A stretch of DNA of 64,000 nucleotides from Dryocosmus kuriphilus (Eukaryota; Arthropoda; Insecta; Hymenoptera; Cynipidae). The stretch covers positions 183,600,288-183,664,287 of the forward strand of contig CM076194.1 in the NCBI GenBank assembly GCA_038277395.1. Reading direction: 5' to 3'. Within the stretch, counting starts at the first letter, position 1. Each line of letters begins with the position of its first letter. Positions 14,101-25,156 of the stretch are shown one piece after another. A program made the position numbers and the translations under genes. The notes below the pieces were generated by a model, which saw nothing but the letters and a program-made list of their open reading frames with translations, was not told where the DNA came from and made no database searches.

Positions 14101-17100
14101 TAATTCTGCTTCTTGATATTTTCACGTATCTCGCATACTTTTGCGAAAAAGTAGATTTTTTTATACGAAATTAACATATTTCACGAATAACTCAAAAAAC
14201 TACGCGTCTGATCAAAAAAATGATAGAGAGCAAGTTTGTAGATCTCTCTTTGAGCTGAACAATTTTACTTTCTTACACTTTTTTTTGTATCTCTCATAGT
14301 TTAGCCGGAAAAATGGATTTTTTGATTTTGTGAAAAAACCGTTTTTGATCGATAAAACCATAACCGTTGGTCAAAAGTGGCCGGTTAACGAACTCGTCCT
14401 TACTTTTTACACTCTTAAAGAAGTGTGCCAAAGCGCAATCCAATCCGATTAGTCCTTCGAAAGTTATCGTGTCCACAGGCTACGACGACAACAACAACGA
14501 CGAACGACGACAACGACGACAACAACGACAGACAGACACCAACGTAAAACCTTTTTTTTCGGGTTCAGGGGTCATGAAACGTGGAGATTTCATGAAATCC
14601 GCGAAAGTCAGTTTTCACATAAAAACTAATACCTTCTCATTGAGATGAGAATGTAATAATAATAAAAAATTGCATTTTTCAGCCAAACTGTGTAAAAAAT
14701 GAAGAAATTTACGTTTTAGATATAAATTCATTGATTGGTGAGCGCGAGACAGGTGATGAGAATGCGCCTGAGTAGCGGGCAGATTTTTCAATAACTTTAA
14801 ATAACTTTTATTGACTGTATAGTAATAATTTATTTTTTGATGAAAAGAACGGTTTTATACGTTTAATGAAGAAAGTATGGGTTGTATCAAAAAATGGTTC
14901 CAAGGGAATTTGTAGGTCCTTGGAAGGTGAATAATTCTGCTTCTTGATATTTTCACGTATCTCGCATACTTTTGCGAAAAAGTAGATTTTTTTATACGAA
15001 TTAAACATATTTCACGAATAACTCAAAAACTACGCGTCTGATCAAAAAAATGATAGAGAGCAAGTTTGTAGATCTCTTTGAGCTGAACAATTTTACTTTC
15101 TTACATTTTTTTTGTATCTCTCATAGTTTAGCCGGAAAATGGATTTTTTGATTTTTTGATTTTGTGAAAACCGTTTTTGATCGATAAAACCATAACCGTT
15201 GGTCAAAAGTGGCCGGTTAACGAAACTCGTCCTTACTTTTTACACTTTAAAGAAGTGTGCCAAAGCGCAATCCAATCCGATTAGTCCTTCGAAAGTTATC
15301 GTGTCCACAGGCTACGACGACAACAACACGACAACGACGACAACGACAACGACAACAACGACAGACAGACACCAACGTAAAACCTTTTTTTTCGGGTTCA
15401 GGGGGTCATGAAACGTGGAGATTTCATGAAATCCGCGAAAGTCAGTTTTCACATAAAACTAATACCTTCTCATTGAGATGAGAATGTAATAATAAAAAAA
15501 ATTGCATTTTTCAGCCAAACTGTGTAAAAAATGAAGAAATTTTACGTTTTAGATATAAATTCATTGATTGGTGAGAGCGCGAGACAGGTGATGAGAATGC
15601 GCCTGAGTAGCGGGCAGATTTTTCATAACTTTTAATAACTTTTTATTGACTGTATAGTAATGTATTTTTTGATGAAAAGAACGGTTTTATACGTTTAATG
15701 AAGAAAGTATGGGTTGTATCAAAAAATGGTTCCAAGGGAATTTGTAGGTCCTTGGAAGGTGAATAATTCTGCTTCTTGATATTTTCACGTATCTCGCATA
15801 CTTTTGCGAAAAAGTAGATTTTTTTATACGAATTAACATATTTCACACGAATAACTCAAAAACTACGCGTCTGATCAAAAAAATGATAGAGAGCAAGTTT
15901 GTAGATCTCTTTGAGCTGAACAATTTTACTTTCTTACATTTTTTTTGTATCTCTCATAGTTTAGCCGGAAAATGGATTTTTTGATTTTTGTGAAAACCGT
16001 TTTTGATCGATAAAACCATAACCGTTGGTCAAAAGTGGCCGGTTAACGAACTCGTCCTTACTTTTTACACTTTAAAGAAGTGTGCCAAAGCGCAATCCAA
16101 TCCGTTAGTCCTTCGAAAGTTATCGTGTCCACAGACTACTACGACGACAACGACGACAACGACGACGACGACAACGACGACAACAACGACAGACAGACAC
16201 CAACGTAAAACCTTTTTTTTCGGGTTCAGGGGGTCATGAAACGTGGAGATTTCATGAAATCCGCGAAAGTCAGTTTTCACATAAAACTAATACCTTCTCA
16301 TTGAGATGAGAATGTAATAATAAAAAAATTGCATTTTTCAGCCAAACTGTGTAAAAAATGAAGAAATTTACGTTTTAGATATAAATTCATTGATTGGTGA
16401 GCGCGAGACAGGTGATGAGAATGCGCCTGAGTAGCGGGCAGATTTTTCAATAACTTTAAATAACTTTTTATTGACTGTATAGTAATGTATTTTTTGATGA
16501 AAAGAACGGTTTTATACGTTTAATGATGAAGAAAGTATGGGTTGTATCAAAAAAAATGGTTCAAAGGGAATTTGTAGGTCCTTGGAAGGTGAATAATTCT
16601 GCTTCTTGATATTTTCACGTATCTCGCATACTTTTGCGAAAAAGTAGATTTTTTTATACGAATTAACATATTTCACGAATAACTCAAAAACTACGCGTCT
16701 GATCAAAAAAATGATAGAGAGCAAGTTTTGTAGATCTCTTTGAGCTGAACAATTTTACTTTCTTACATTTTTTTTGTATCTCTCATAGTTTAGCCGGAAA
16801 AATGGATTTTTTTGATTTTGTGAAAAACGTTTTTGATCGATAAAACCATAACCGTTGGTCAAAAGTGGCCGGTTAACGAACTCGTCCTTACTTTTTACAC
16901 TTTAAAGAAGTGTGCCAAAGCGCAATCCAATCCGATTAGTCCTTCGAAAGTTATCGTGTCCACACAGACTACGACGACAACAACGAACGACGACAACGAC
17001 GACAACGACGACAACGACAGACAACAGACAGACACCACGTAAAACCTTTTTTTTCGGGTTCAGGGGGTCATGAAACGTGGAGATTTCATGAAATCCGCGA

Positions 17101-20100
17101 AAGTCAGTTTTCACATAAAACTAATACCTTCTCATTGAGATGAGAATGTAATAATAAAAAAAATTGCATTTTTCAGCCAAACTGTGTAAAAAAAGAAAGA
17201 AATTTACGTTTTAGATATAAATTCATTGATTGGTGAGCGCGCGAGACAGGTGATGAGAATGCGCCTGAGTAGCGGGCAGATTTTTCAATAACTTTAAATA
17301 ACTTTTATTGACTGTATAGTAATGTATTTTTTGATGAAAAGAACGGTTTTATACGTTTAATGAAGAAAGTATGGGTTGTATCAAAAAATGGTTCCAAGGG
17401 AATTTGTAGGTCCTTGGAAGGTGAATAATTCTGCTTCTTGATATTTTCACGTATCTCGCATACTTTTGCGAAAAAAGTAGATTTTTTTATACGAATTAAC
17501 ATATTTCACGAATAACTCAAAAACTACGCGTCTGATCAAAAAAAAAATGATAGAGAGCAAGTTTGTAGATCTCTTTGAGCTGAACAATTTTACTTTCTTA
17601 CATTTTTTTTGTATCTCTCATAGTTTAGCCGGAAAATGGATTTTTTGATTTTGTGAAAACCGTTTTTGATCGATAAAACCATAACCGTTGGTCAAAAGTG
17701 GCCGGTTAACGAACTCGTCCTTACTTTTTACACTTTAAAGAAGTGTGCCAAAGCGCAATCCAATCCGATTAGTCCTTCGAAAGTTATCGTGTCCACAGAC
17801 AGACTACGACGACAACAACGACAACGACGACACGACGACAACGACGACAACACGACAGACAGACACCAACGTAAAACCTTTTTTTTCGGGTTCAGGGGGT
17901 CATGAAACGTGGAGATTTCATGAAATCCGCGAAAGTCAGTTTTCACATAAAACTAATACCTTCTCATTGAGATGAGAATGTAATAATAAAAAAATTGCAT
18001 TTTTCAGCCAAACTGTGTAAAAAATGAAGAAATTTACGTTTTAGATATAAATTCATTGATTGGTGAGCGCGAGACAGGTGATGAGAATGCGCGCCTGAGT
18101 AGCGGGCAGATTTTTCAATAACTTTTAATAACTTTTTATTGACTGTATAGTAATGTATTTTTTGATGAAAAGAACGGTTTTATACGTTTAATGAAGAAAG
18201 TAGTATGGGGTTGTATCAAAAAATGGTTCCAAGGGAATTTGTAGGTCCTTGGAAGGTGAATAATTCTGCTTCTTGATATTTTCACGTATCTCGCATACTT
18301 TTGCGAAAAAGTAGATTTTTTTATACGAATTAACATATTTCACGAATAACTCAAAAAACTACGCGTCTGATCAAAAAAATGATAGAGAGCAGCAAGTTTG
18401 TAGATCTCTTTGAGCTGAACAATTTTACTTTCTTACATTTTTTTTGTATCTCTCATAGTTTAGCCGGAAAATGGATTTTTTGATTTTGTGAAAACCGTTT
18501 TTGATCGATAAAAACCATAACCGTTGGTCAAAAGTGGCCGGTTAACGAACTCGTCCTTACTTTTTACACTTTAAAGAAGTGTGCCAAAGCGCAATCCAAT
18601 CCGATTAGTCCTTCGAAAGTTATCGTGTCCACAGACTACGACGACAACAACAACGACGAAACGACGAACGACGACAACAACGACAGACAGACACCAACGT
18701 AAAACCTTTTTTTTCGGGTTCAGGGGGTCATGAAACGTGGAGATTTCATGAAATCCGCGAAAGTCAGTTTTCACATAAAACTAATACCTTCTCATTGAGA
18801 TGAGAATGTAATAATAAAAAAATTGCATTTTTCAGCCAAACTGTGTAAAAAATGAATGAAGAAATTTACGTTTTAGATATAAATTCATTGATTGGTGAGC
18901 GCGAGACAGGTGATGAGAATGCGCCTGAGTAGCGGGCAGATTTTTCAATAACTTTTAAAAACTTTTTATTGACTGTATAGTAATGTATTTTTTGATGAAA
19001 AGAACGGTTTTATACGTTTAATGAAGAAAGTATGGGTTGTATCAAAAAAATGGTTTCAAAGGGAATTTGTAGGTCCTTGGAGGTGAATAATTCTGCTTCT
19101 TCTTGATATTTTCACGTATCTCGCATACTTTTGCGAAAAAGTAGATTTTTTTTATACGAATTAACATATTTCACGAATAACTCAAAAAAAAACTACGCGT
19201 CTGATCAAAAAAATGATAGAGAGCAAGTTTGTAGATCTCTTTGAGCTGAACAATTTTACTTTCTTACATTTTTTTTTTGTATCTCTCATAGTTTAGCCGG
19301 AAAATGGATTTTTTGATTTTGTGAAAAAACCGTTTTTGATCGATAAAACCATAACCGTTGGTCAAAAGTGGCCGGTTAACGAACTCGTCCTTACTTTTTA
19401 CACTTTAAAGAAGTGTGCCAAAGCGCAATCCAATCCGATTAGTCCTTCGAAAGTTATCGTGTCCACTACTACGACGACAACGAAACAACGACAACGACGA
19501 CAACGACGACAACAACGACAGACAGACACCACACGTAAAACCTTTTTTTTTTTCGGGTTCAGGGGGTCATGAAACGTGGAGATTTCATGAAATCCGCGAA
19601 AGTCAGTTTTCACATAAAACTAATACCTTCTCATTGAGATGAGAATGTAATAATAAAAAAATTGCATTTTTCAGCCAAACTGTGTAAAAAATGAAGAAAT
19701 TTACGTTTTAGATATAAATTCATTGATTGGTGAGCGCGAGACAGGTGATGAGAATGCGCCTGAGTAGCGGGCAGATTTTTCAATAACTTTTAAATAACTT
19801 TTTATTGACTGTATAGTAATGTATTTTTTGATGAAAAGAACGGTTTTATACGTTTAATGAAGAAAGTATGGGTTGTATCAAAAAAATGGTTCCAAGGGAA
19901 TTTGTAGGTCCTTGGAAGGTGAATAATTCTGCTTCTTGATATTTTCACGTATCTCGCATACTTTTGCGAAAAAGTAGATTTTTTTTATACGAATTAACAT
20001 ATTTCACACGAATAACTCAAAAACTACGCGTCTGATCAAAAAAATGATAGAGAGCAAGTTTGTAGATCTCTTTGAGCTGAAAAACAATTTTACTTTCTTA

Positions 20101-23100
20101 CATTTTTTTTGTATCTCTCATAGTTTAGCCGGAAAATGGATTTTTTGATTTTGTGAAAACCGTTTTTGATCGATAAAACCATAACCGTTGGTCAAAAGTG
20201 GCCGGTTAACGAACTCGTCCTTACTTTTTACACTTTAAAGAAGTGTGCCAAAGCGCAATCCAATCCGATTAGTCCTTCGAAAGTTATCGTGTCCACAGGC
20301 TACGACGACAACAACGACAACGACGACAACGACGACGACGACAACGACACAACAACGACAGACAGACACCAACGTAAAACCTTTTTTTTCGGGTTCAGGG
20401 GGTCATGAAACGTGGAGATTTCATGAAATCCGCGAAAGTCAGTTTTCACATAAAACTAATACCTTCTCATTGAGATGAGAATGTAATAATAAAAAAATTG
20501 CATTTTTCAGCCAACTGTGTAAAAAAATGAAGAAATTTACGTTTTAGATATAAATTCATTGATTGGTGAGCGCGAGACAGGTGATGAGAATGCGCCTGAG
20601 TAGCGGGCAGATTTTTCAATAACTTTTAATAACTTTTTTATTGACTGTATAGTAATGTATTTTTTGATGAAAAAGAACGGTTTTATACGTTTAATGAAGA
20701 AAGTATGGGTTGTAAAAAAATGGTTCCAAGGGAATTTGTAGGTCCTTGGAAGGTGAATAATTCTGCTTCTTGATATTTTCACGTATCTCGCATACTTTTG
20801 CGAAAAAGTAGATTTTTTTATACGAATTAACATATTTCACGAATAACTCAAAAACTACGCGTCTGATCAAAAAAATGATAGAGAGCAAGTTTGTAGATCT
20901 CTTTGAGCTGAACAATTTTACTTTCTTACATTTTTTTTGTATCTCTCATAGTTTAGCCGGAAAATGGATTTTTTGATTTTGTGAAAACCGTTTTTGATCG
21001 ATAAAAATATAACCGTTGGTCAAAAGTGGCCGGTTAACGAACTCGTCCTTACTTTTTACACTTTAAAGAAGTGTGCCAAAGCGCAATCCAATCCGATTAG
21101 TCCTTCGAAAGTTATCGTGTCCACAGACTACGACGACAACAACGACAACACGACGACAACGACAACGACGACAACAACAACGACAGACAGACAGACACCA
21201 ACGTAAAACCTTTTTTTTTTTTTCGGGTTCAGGGGGTCATGAAACGTGGAGATTTCATGAAATCCGCGAAAGTCAGTTTTCACATAAAACTAATACCTTC
21301 TCATTGAGATGAGAATGTAATAATAAAAAAATTGCATTTTTCAGCCAAACTGTGTAAAAAATGAAGAAATTTACGTTTTAGATATAAATTCATTGATTGG
21401 TGAGCGCGAGACAGGTGATGAGAATGCGCCTGAGTAGCGGGCAGATTTTTCAATAACTTTTAAATAACTTTTTTTGACTGTATAGTAATGTATTTTTTGA
21501 TGAAAAGAACGGTTTTATACGTTTAATGAAGAAAGTATGGGTTGTATCAAAAAATGGTTCCAAGGGAATTTGTAGGTCCTTGGAAGGTGAATAATTCTGC
21601 TTCTTGATATTTTCACGTATCTCGCATACTTTTGCGAAAAAGTAGATTTTTTTATACGAATTAACATATTTCACGAATAACTCAAAAACTACGCGTCTGA
21701 TCAAAAAAATGATAGAGAGCAAGTTTGTAGATCTCTTTGAGCTGAACAATTTTACTTCTTACATTTTTTTTGTATCTCTCATAGTTTAGCCGGAAAATGG
21801 ATTTTTTTGATTTTGTGAAAACCGTTTTTGATCGATAAAACCATAACCGTTGGTCAAAAGTGGCCGGTTAACGAACTCGTCCTTACTTTTTACACTTTAA
21901 AGAAGTGTGCCAAAGCGCAATCCAATCCGATTAGTCCTTCGAAAGTTATCGTGTCCACAGGCTACGACGACAACAACAACAACAACGACGACAACGACGA
22001 CAACAACGACAGACAGACACCAACGTAAAACCTTTTTTTTTCGGGTTCAGGGGGTCATGAAACGTGGAGATTTCATGAAATCCGCGAAAGTCAGTTTTCA
22101 CATAAAACTAATACCTTCTCATTGAGATGAGAATGTAATAATAAAAAAATTGCATTTTTCAGCCAAACTGTGTAAAAAATGAAGAAATTTACGTTTTAGA
22201 TATAAATTCATTGATTGGTGAGCGCGAGACAGGTGATGAGAATGCGCCTGAGTAGCGGGCAGATTTTTCAATAACTTTTAATAACTTTTTATTGACTGTA
22301 TAGTAATGTATTTTTTGATGAAAAGAACGGTTTTATACGTTTAATGAAGAAAGTATGGGTTGTATCAAAAAAAAATGGTTTCAAGGGAATTTGTAGGTCC
22401 TTGGAAGGTGAATAATTCTGCTTCTTGATATTTTCACGTATCTCGCATACTTTTGCGAAAAAGTAGATTTTTTTATACGAATTAACATATTTCACGAATA
22501 ACTCAAAAAACTACGCGTCTGATCAAAAAAATGATAGAGAGCAAGTTTGTAGATCTCTTTGAGCTGAACAATTTTACTACTTTCTTACATTTTTTTTTGT
22601 ATCTCTCATAGTTTAGCCGGAAAATGGATTTTTTGATTTTGTGAAAACCGTTTTTGATCGATAAAACCATAACCGTTGGTCAAAAGTGGCCGGTTAACGA
22701 ACTCGTCCTTACTTTTTACACTTTAAAGAAGTGTGCCAAAGCGCAATCCAATCCGATTAGTCCTTCGAAAGTTATCGTGTCCACAGACTACGACGACAAC
22801 AACACGACGACGACAACGACGACAACAACGACAGACAGACACCAACGTAAAACCTTTTTTTTTCGGGTTCAGGGGGTCATGAAACGTGGAGATTTCATGA
22901 AATCCGCGAAAGTCAGTTTTCACATAAAACTAATACCTTCTCATTGAGATGAGAATGTAATAATAAAAAAAATTGCATTTTTCAGCCAAACTGTGTAAAA
23001 AAATGAAGAAATTTACGTTTTAGATATAAATTCATTGATTGGTGAGCGCGAGACAGGTGATGAGAATGCGCCTGAGTAGCGGGCAGATTTTTCAATAACT

Positions 23101-24439
23101 TTAAATAACTTTTTATTGACTGTATAGTAATGTATTTTTTGATGAAAAGAACGGTTTTATACGTTTAATGAAGAAAGTATGGGTTGTATCAAAAAATGGT
23201 TCAAAGGGAATTTGTAGGTCCTTGGAAGGTGAATAATTCTGCTTCTTGATATTTTCACGTATCTCGCATACTTTTGCGAAAAAGTAGATTTTTTTATACG
23301 AATTAACATATTTCACGAATAACTCAAAAACTACGCGTCTGATCAAAAAAATGATAGAGAGCAAGTTTGTAGATCTCTCTTTGAGCTGAACAATTTTACT
23401 TTCTTACATTTTTTTTTGTATCTCTCATAGTTTAGCCGGAAAATGGATTTTTTGATTTTGTGAAAACCGTTTTTGATCGATAAAACCATAACCGTTGGTC
23501 AAAAGTGGCCGGTTAACGAACTCGTCCTTACTTTTTACACTTTAAAGAAGTGTGCCAAAGCGCAATCCAATCCGATTAGTCCTTCGAAAGTTATCGTGTC
23601 CACAGGCTACGACGACAACACGACGACGACAACGACGACAACGACGACAACAACACGACAGACAGACACCAACGTAAAACCTTTTTTTTTTTTTCGGGTT
23701 CAGGGGGTCATGAAACGTGGAGATTTCATGAAATCCGCGAAAGTCAGTTTTCACATAAAAAACTAATACCTTCTCATTGAGATGAGAATGTAATAATAAA
23801 AAAATTGCATTTTTCAGCCAAACTGTGTAAAAAATGAAGAAATTTACGTTTTAGATATAAATTCATTGATTGGTGAGCGCGAGACAGGTGATGAGAATGC
23901 GCCTGAGTAGCGGGCAGATTTTTCAATAACTTTTAATAACTTTTTATTGACTGTATAGTAATGTATTTTTTGATGAAAAGAACGGTTTTATACGTTTAAT
24001 GAAGAAAGTATGGGTTGTATCAAAAAATGGTTCCAAGGGAATTTGTAGGTCCTTGGAAGGTGAATAATTCTGCTTCTTGATATTTTCACGTATCTCGCAT
24101 ACTTTTGCGAAAAAGTAGATTTTTTTATACGAATTAACATATTTCACGAATAACTCAAAAACTACGCGTCTGATCAAAAAAATGATAGAGAGCAAGTTTG
24201 TAGATCTCTTTGCTGAAACAATTTTACTTTCTTACATTTTTTTTTGTATCTCTCATAGTTTAGCCGGAAAATGGATTTTTTGATTTTGTGAAAACCGTTT
24301 TTGATCGATAAAACCATAACCGTTGGTCAAAAGTGGCCGGTTAACGAACTCGTCGTCCTTACTTTTTACACTTTAAAGAAGTGTGCCAAAGCGCAATCCA
24401 ATCCGATTAGTCCTTCGAAAGTTATCGTGTCCACAGGCT

Positions 24440-24501
24440 ACGACGACAACAACAACGACGACAACGACGACAACGACGACAACAACGACAGACAGACACC
24501 A
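24440..24501 (+). repeat. Internal (ACG/ACA)n microsatellite of the monomer, representative copy
   Basis: Every well-preserved unit carries a tract of mixed ACG, ACA and AAC triplets between CGTGTCCACAG and GACAGACAGACACCAACG. Number and order of triplets change in nearly every unit: unit 15 (about 11,999-12,056) is long, unit 17 (about 13,661-13,705) is short and interrupted by ACTACAACAGCG. Read in different frames, this tract yields runs of Thr, of Arg-Arg-Gln, or of Asp and Asn, and on the other strand Val runs, which explains the low-complexity open frames seen once per unit. It is the most variable part of the monomer and therefore the best internal marker of relatedness between units. 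Confidence 0.92.
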
Positions 24502-24533
24502 ACGTAAAAACCTTTTTTTTCGGGTTCAGGGGG

Positions 24534-24557
24534 TCATGAAACGTGGAGATTTCATGA
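24534..24557. repeat. Dyad 1: perfect 8-bp inverted repeat, 8-nt loop
   Basis: TCATGAAA and TTTCATGA are exact reverse complements separated by CGTGGAGA. The same structure recurs in nearly every well-preserved unit of the array, for example at unit 2 and in the clean block at 49,638-50,690, and is damaged only in the disordered units. It could form a short hairpin or cruciform; whether it does is not visible from sequence. Confidence 0.9.
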
Positions 24558-24594
24558 AATCCGCGAAAGTCAGTTTTCACATAAAACTAATACC

Positions 24595-24612
24595 TTCTCA
24601 TTGAGATGAGAA
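24595..24612. repeat. Dyad 2: perfect 7-bp inverted repeat, 4-nt loop
   Basis: TTCTCAT and ATGAGAA flank the tetraloop TGAG, about 40 bp after dyad 1. It is retained through the 1-44 kb units; unit 33 is an exception, with an extra GA in the loop near 27,091. The compact 18-bp element is the most hairpin-like of the four dyads. Confidence 0.9.
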
Positions 24613-24860
24613 TGTAATAATAAAAAAAAATTGCATTTTTCAGCCAAACTGTGTAAAAAATGAAGAAATTTACGTTTTAGATATAAATTCATTGATTGGT
24701 GAGCGCGAGACACAGGTGATGAGAATGCGCCTGAGTAGCGGGCAGATTTTTCAATAACTTTTAAATAACTTTTTATTGACTGTATAGTAATGTATTTTTT
24801 GATGAAAAAGAACGGTTTTATACGTTTAATGAAGAAAGTATGGGTTGTATCAAAAAATGG

Positions 24861-24888
24861 TTCCAAGGGAATTTGTAGGTCCTTGGAA
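24861..24888. repeat. Dyad 3: 8-bp inverted repeat, 12-nt loop, polymorphic left arm
   Basis: TTCCAAGG and CCTTGGAA are exact reverse complements around GAATTTGTAGGT. About half of the units have this perfect form. Others read TTCAAAGG, TTTCAAGG or TTCAAGG on the left arm and lose one pair or more, while the right arm is nearly constant. Perfect and imperfect forms are interspersed along the array. Confidence 0.85.
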
Positions 24889-24929
24889 GGTGAATAATTC
24901 TGCTTCTTGATATTTTCACGTATCTCGCA

Positions 24930-24947
24930 TACTTTTGCGAAAAAGTA
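24930..24947. repeat. Dyad 4: perfect 7-bp inverted repeat, GCGA loop
   Basis: TACTTTT and AAAAGTA flank the tetraloop GCGA, just before the unit boundary. It is present in nearly all units up to 44 kb, sometimes with one extra A in the right arm or loop (for example unit 5 and unit 14). GNRA-type loops stabilise RNA hairpins, so a transcript could fold here; transcription itself is not shown. Confidence 0.88.
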
Positions 24948-25002
24948 GATTTTTTTATACGAATTAACATATTTCACGAATAACTCAAAAACTACGCGTC
25001 TG

Positions 25003-25156
25003 ATCAAAAAAATGATAGAGAGCAAGTTTGTAGATCTCTTTGAGCTGAACAATTTTACTTTCTTACATTTTTTTTGTATCTCTCATAGTTTAGCCGGAAA
25101 ATGGATTTTTTGATTTTGTGAAAACCGTTTTTGATCGATAAAACCATAACCGTTGG
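25003..25156 (+). repeat. Subrepeat B (154 bp), diverged tandem partner of subrepeat A
   Basis: It starts at ATCAAAAAAATGATAG and ends at CATAACCGTTGG, exactly the same length as A in this unit. Its end, GATAAAACCATAACCGTTGG, lines up with the end of A at AATAACTCAAAAACTACGCG, and each is followed by a TCAAAA motif. B lacks dyads 3 and 4, so those arose or were lost after the duplication. The rest of the monomer shows no equally clear third copy. Confidence 0.75.

Larger units (their letters stand above)
24131..24960 (+). repeat. Reference satellite monomer (unit 30, 830 bp)
   Basis: This unit is close to the modal length and is used here to describe internal layout. In order it holds the boundary motif; an AT-rich stretch with CATAGTTTAGCCGGAAAATGG; the segment CAAAAGTGGCCGGTTAACG; AAGTGTGCCAAAGCGCAATC; an ACG/ACA microsatellite; a T-run and CGGGTTCAGGGGGTCATG; two dyads; GAAATTTACGTTTTAGATAT; a GC-richer patch around GAGCGCGAGACA; AATAACTTTTTATTGACTGT; and two further dyads leading to the next boundary. 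Small private differences from the majority form are an extra CA in the GAGACACAGG patch, an extra GTC in CTCGTCGTCC and CTGAAACA for CTGAACA. I recognise no gene, promoter or RNA gene in it. Confidence 0.9.
24849..25002 (+). repeat. Subrepeat A (154 bp), diverged tandem partner of subrepeat B
   Basis: This block starts at ATCAAAAAATGG and runs across the unit boundary to ACGCGTCTG. It aligns base for base, with few gaps, to the next 154 bp. Shared landmarks in the same order are ATCAAAAAA, AATTTGTAG or AAGTTTGTAG, a TGAA then AATT pair, CTTCTT or TTTCTTAC, GTATCTC then CATA, and GAAAAAGTAGATTTTTT against GAAAATGGATTTTTTG. Agreement by eye is well over half of positions. It contains dyads 3 and 4. 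Confidence 0.75.
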
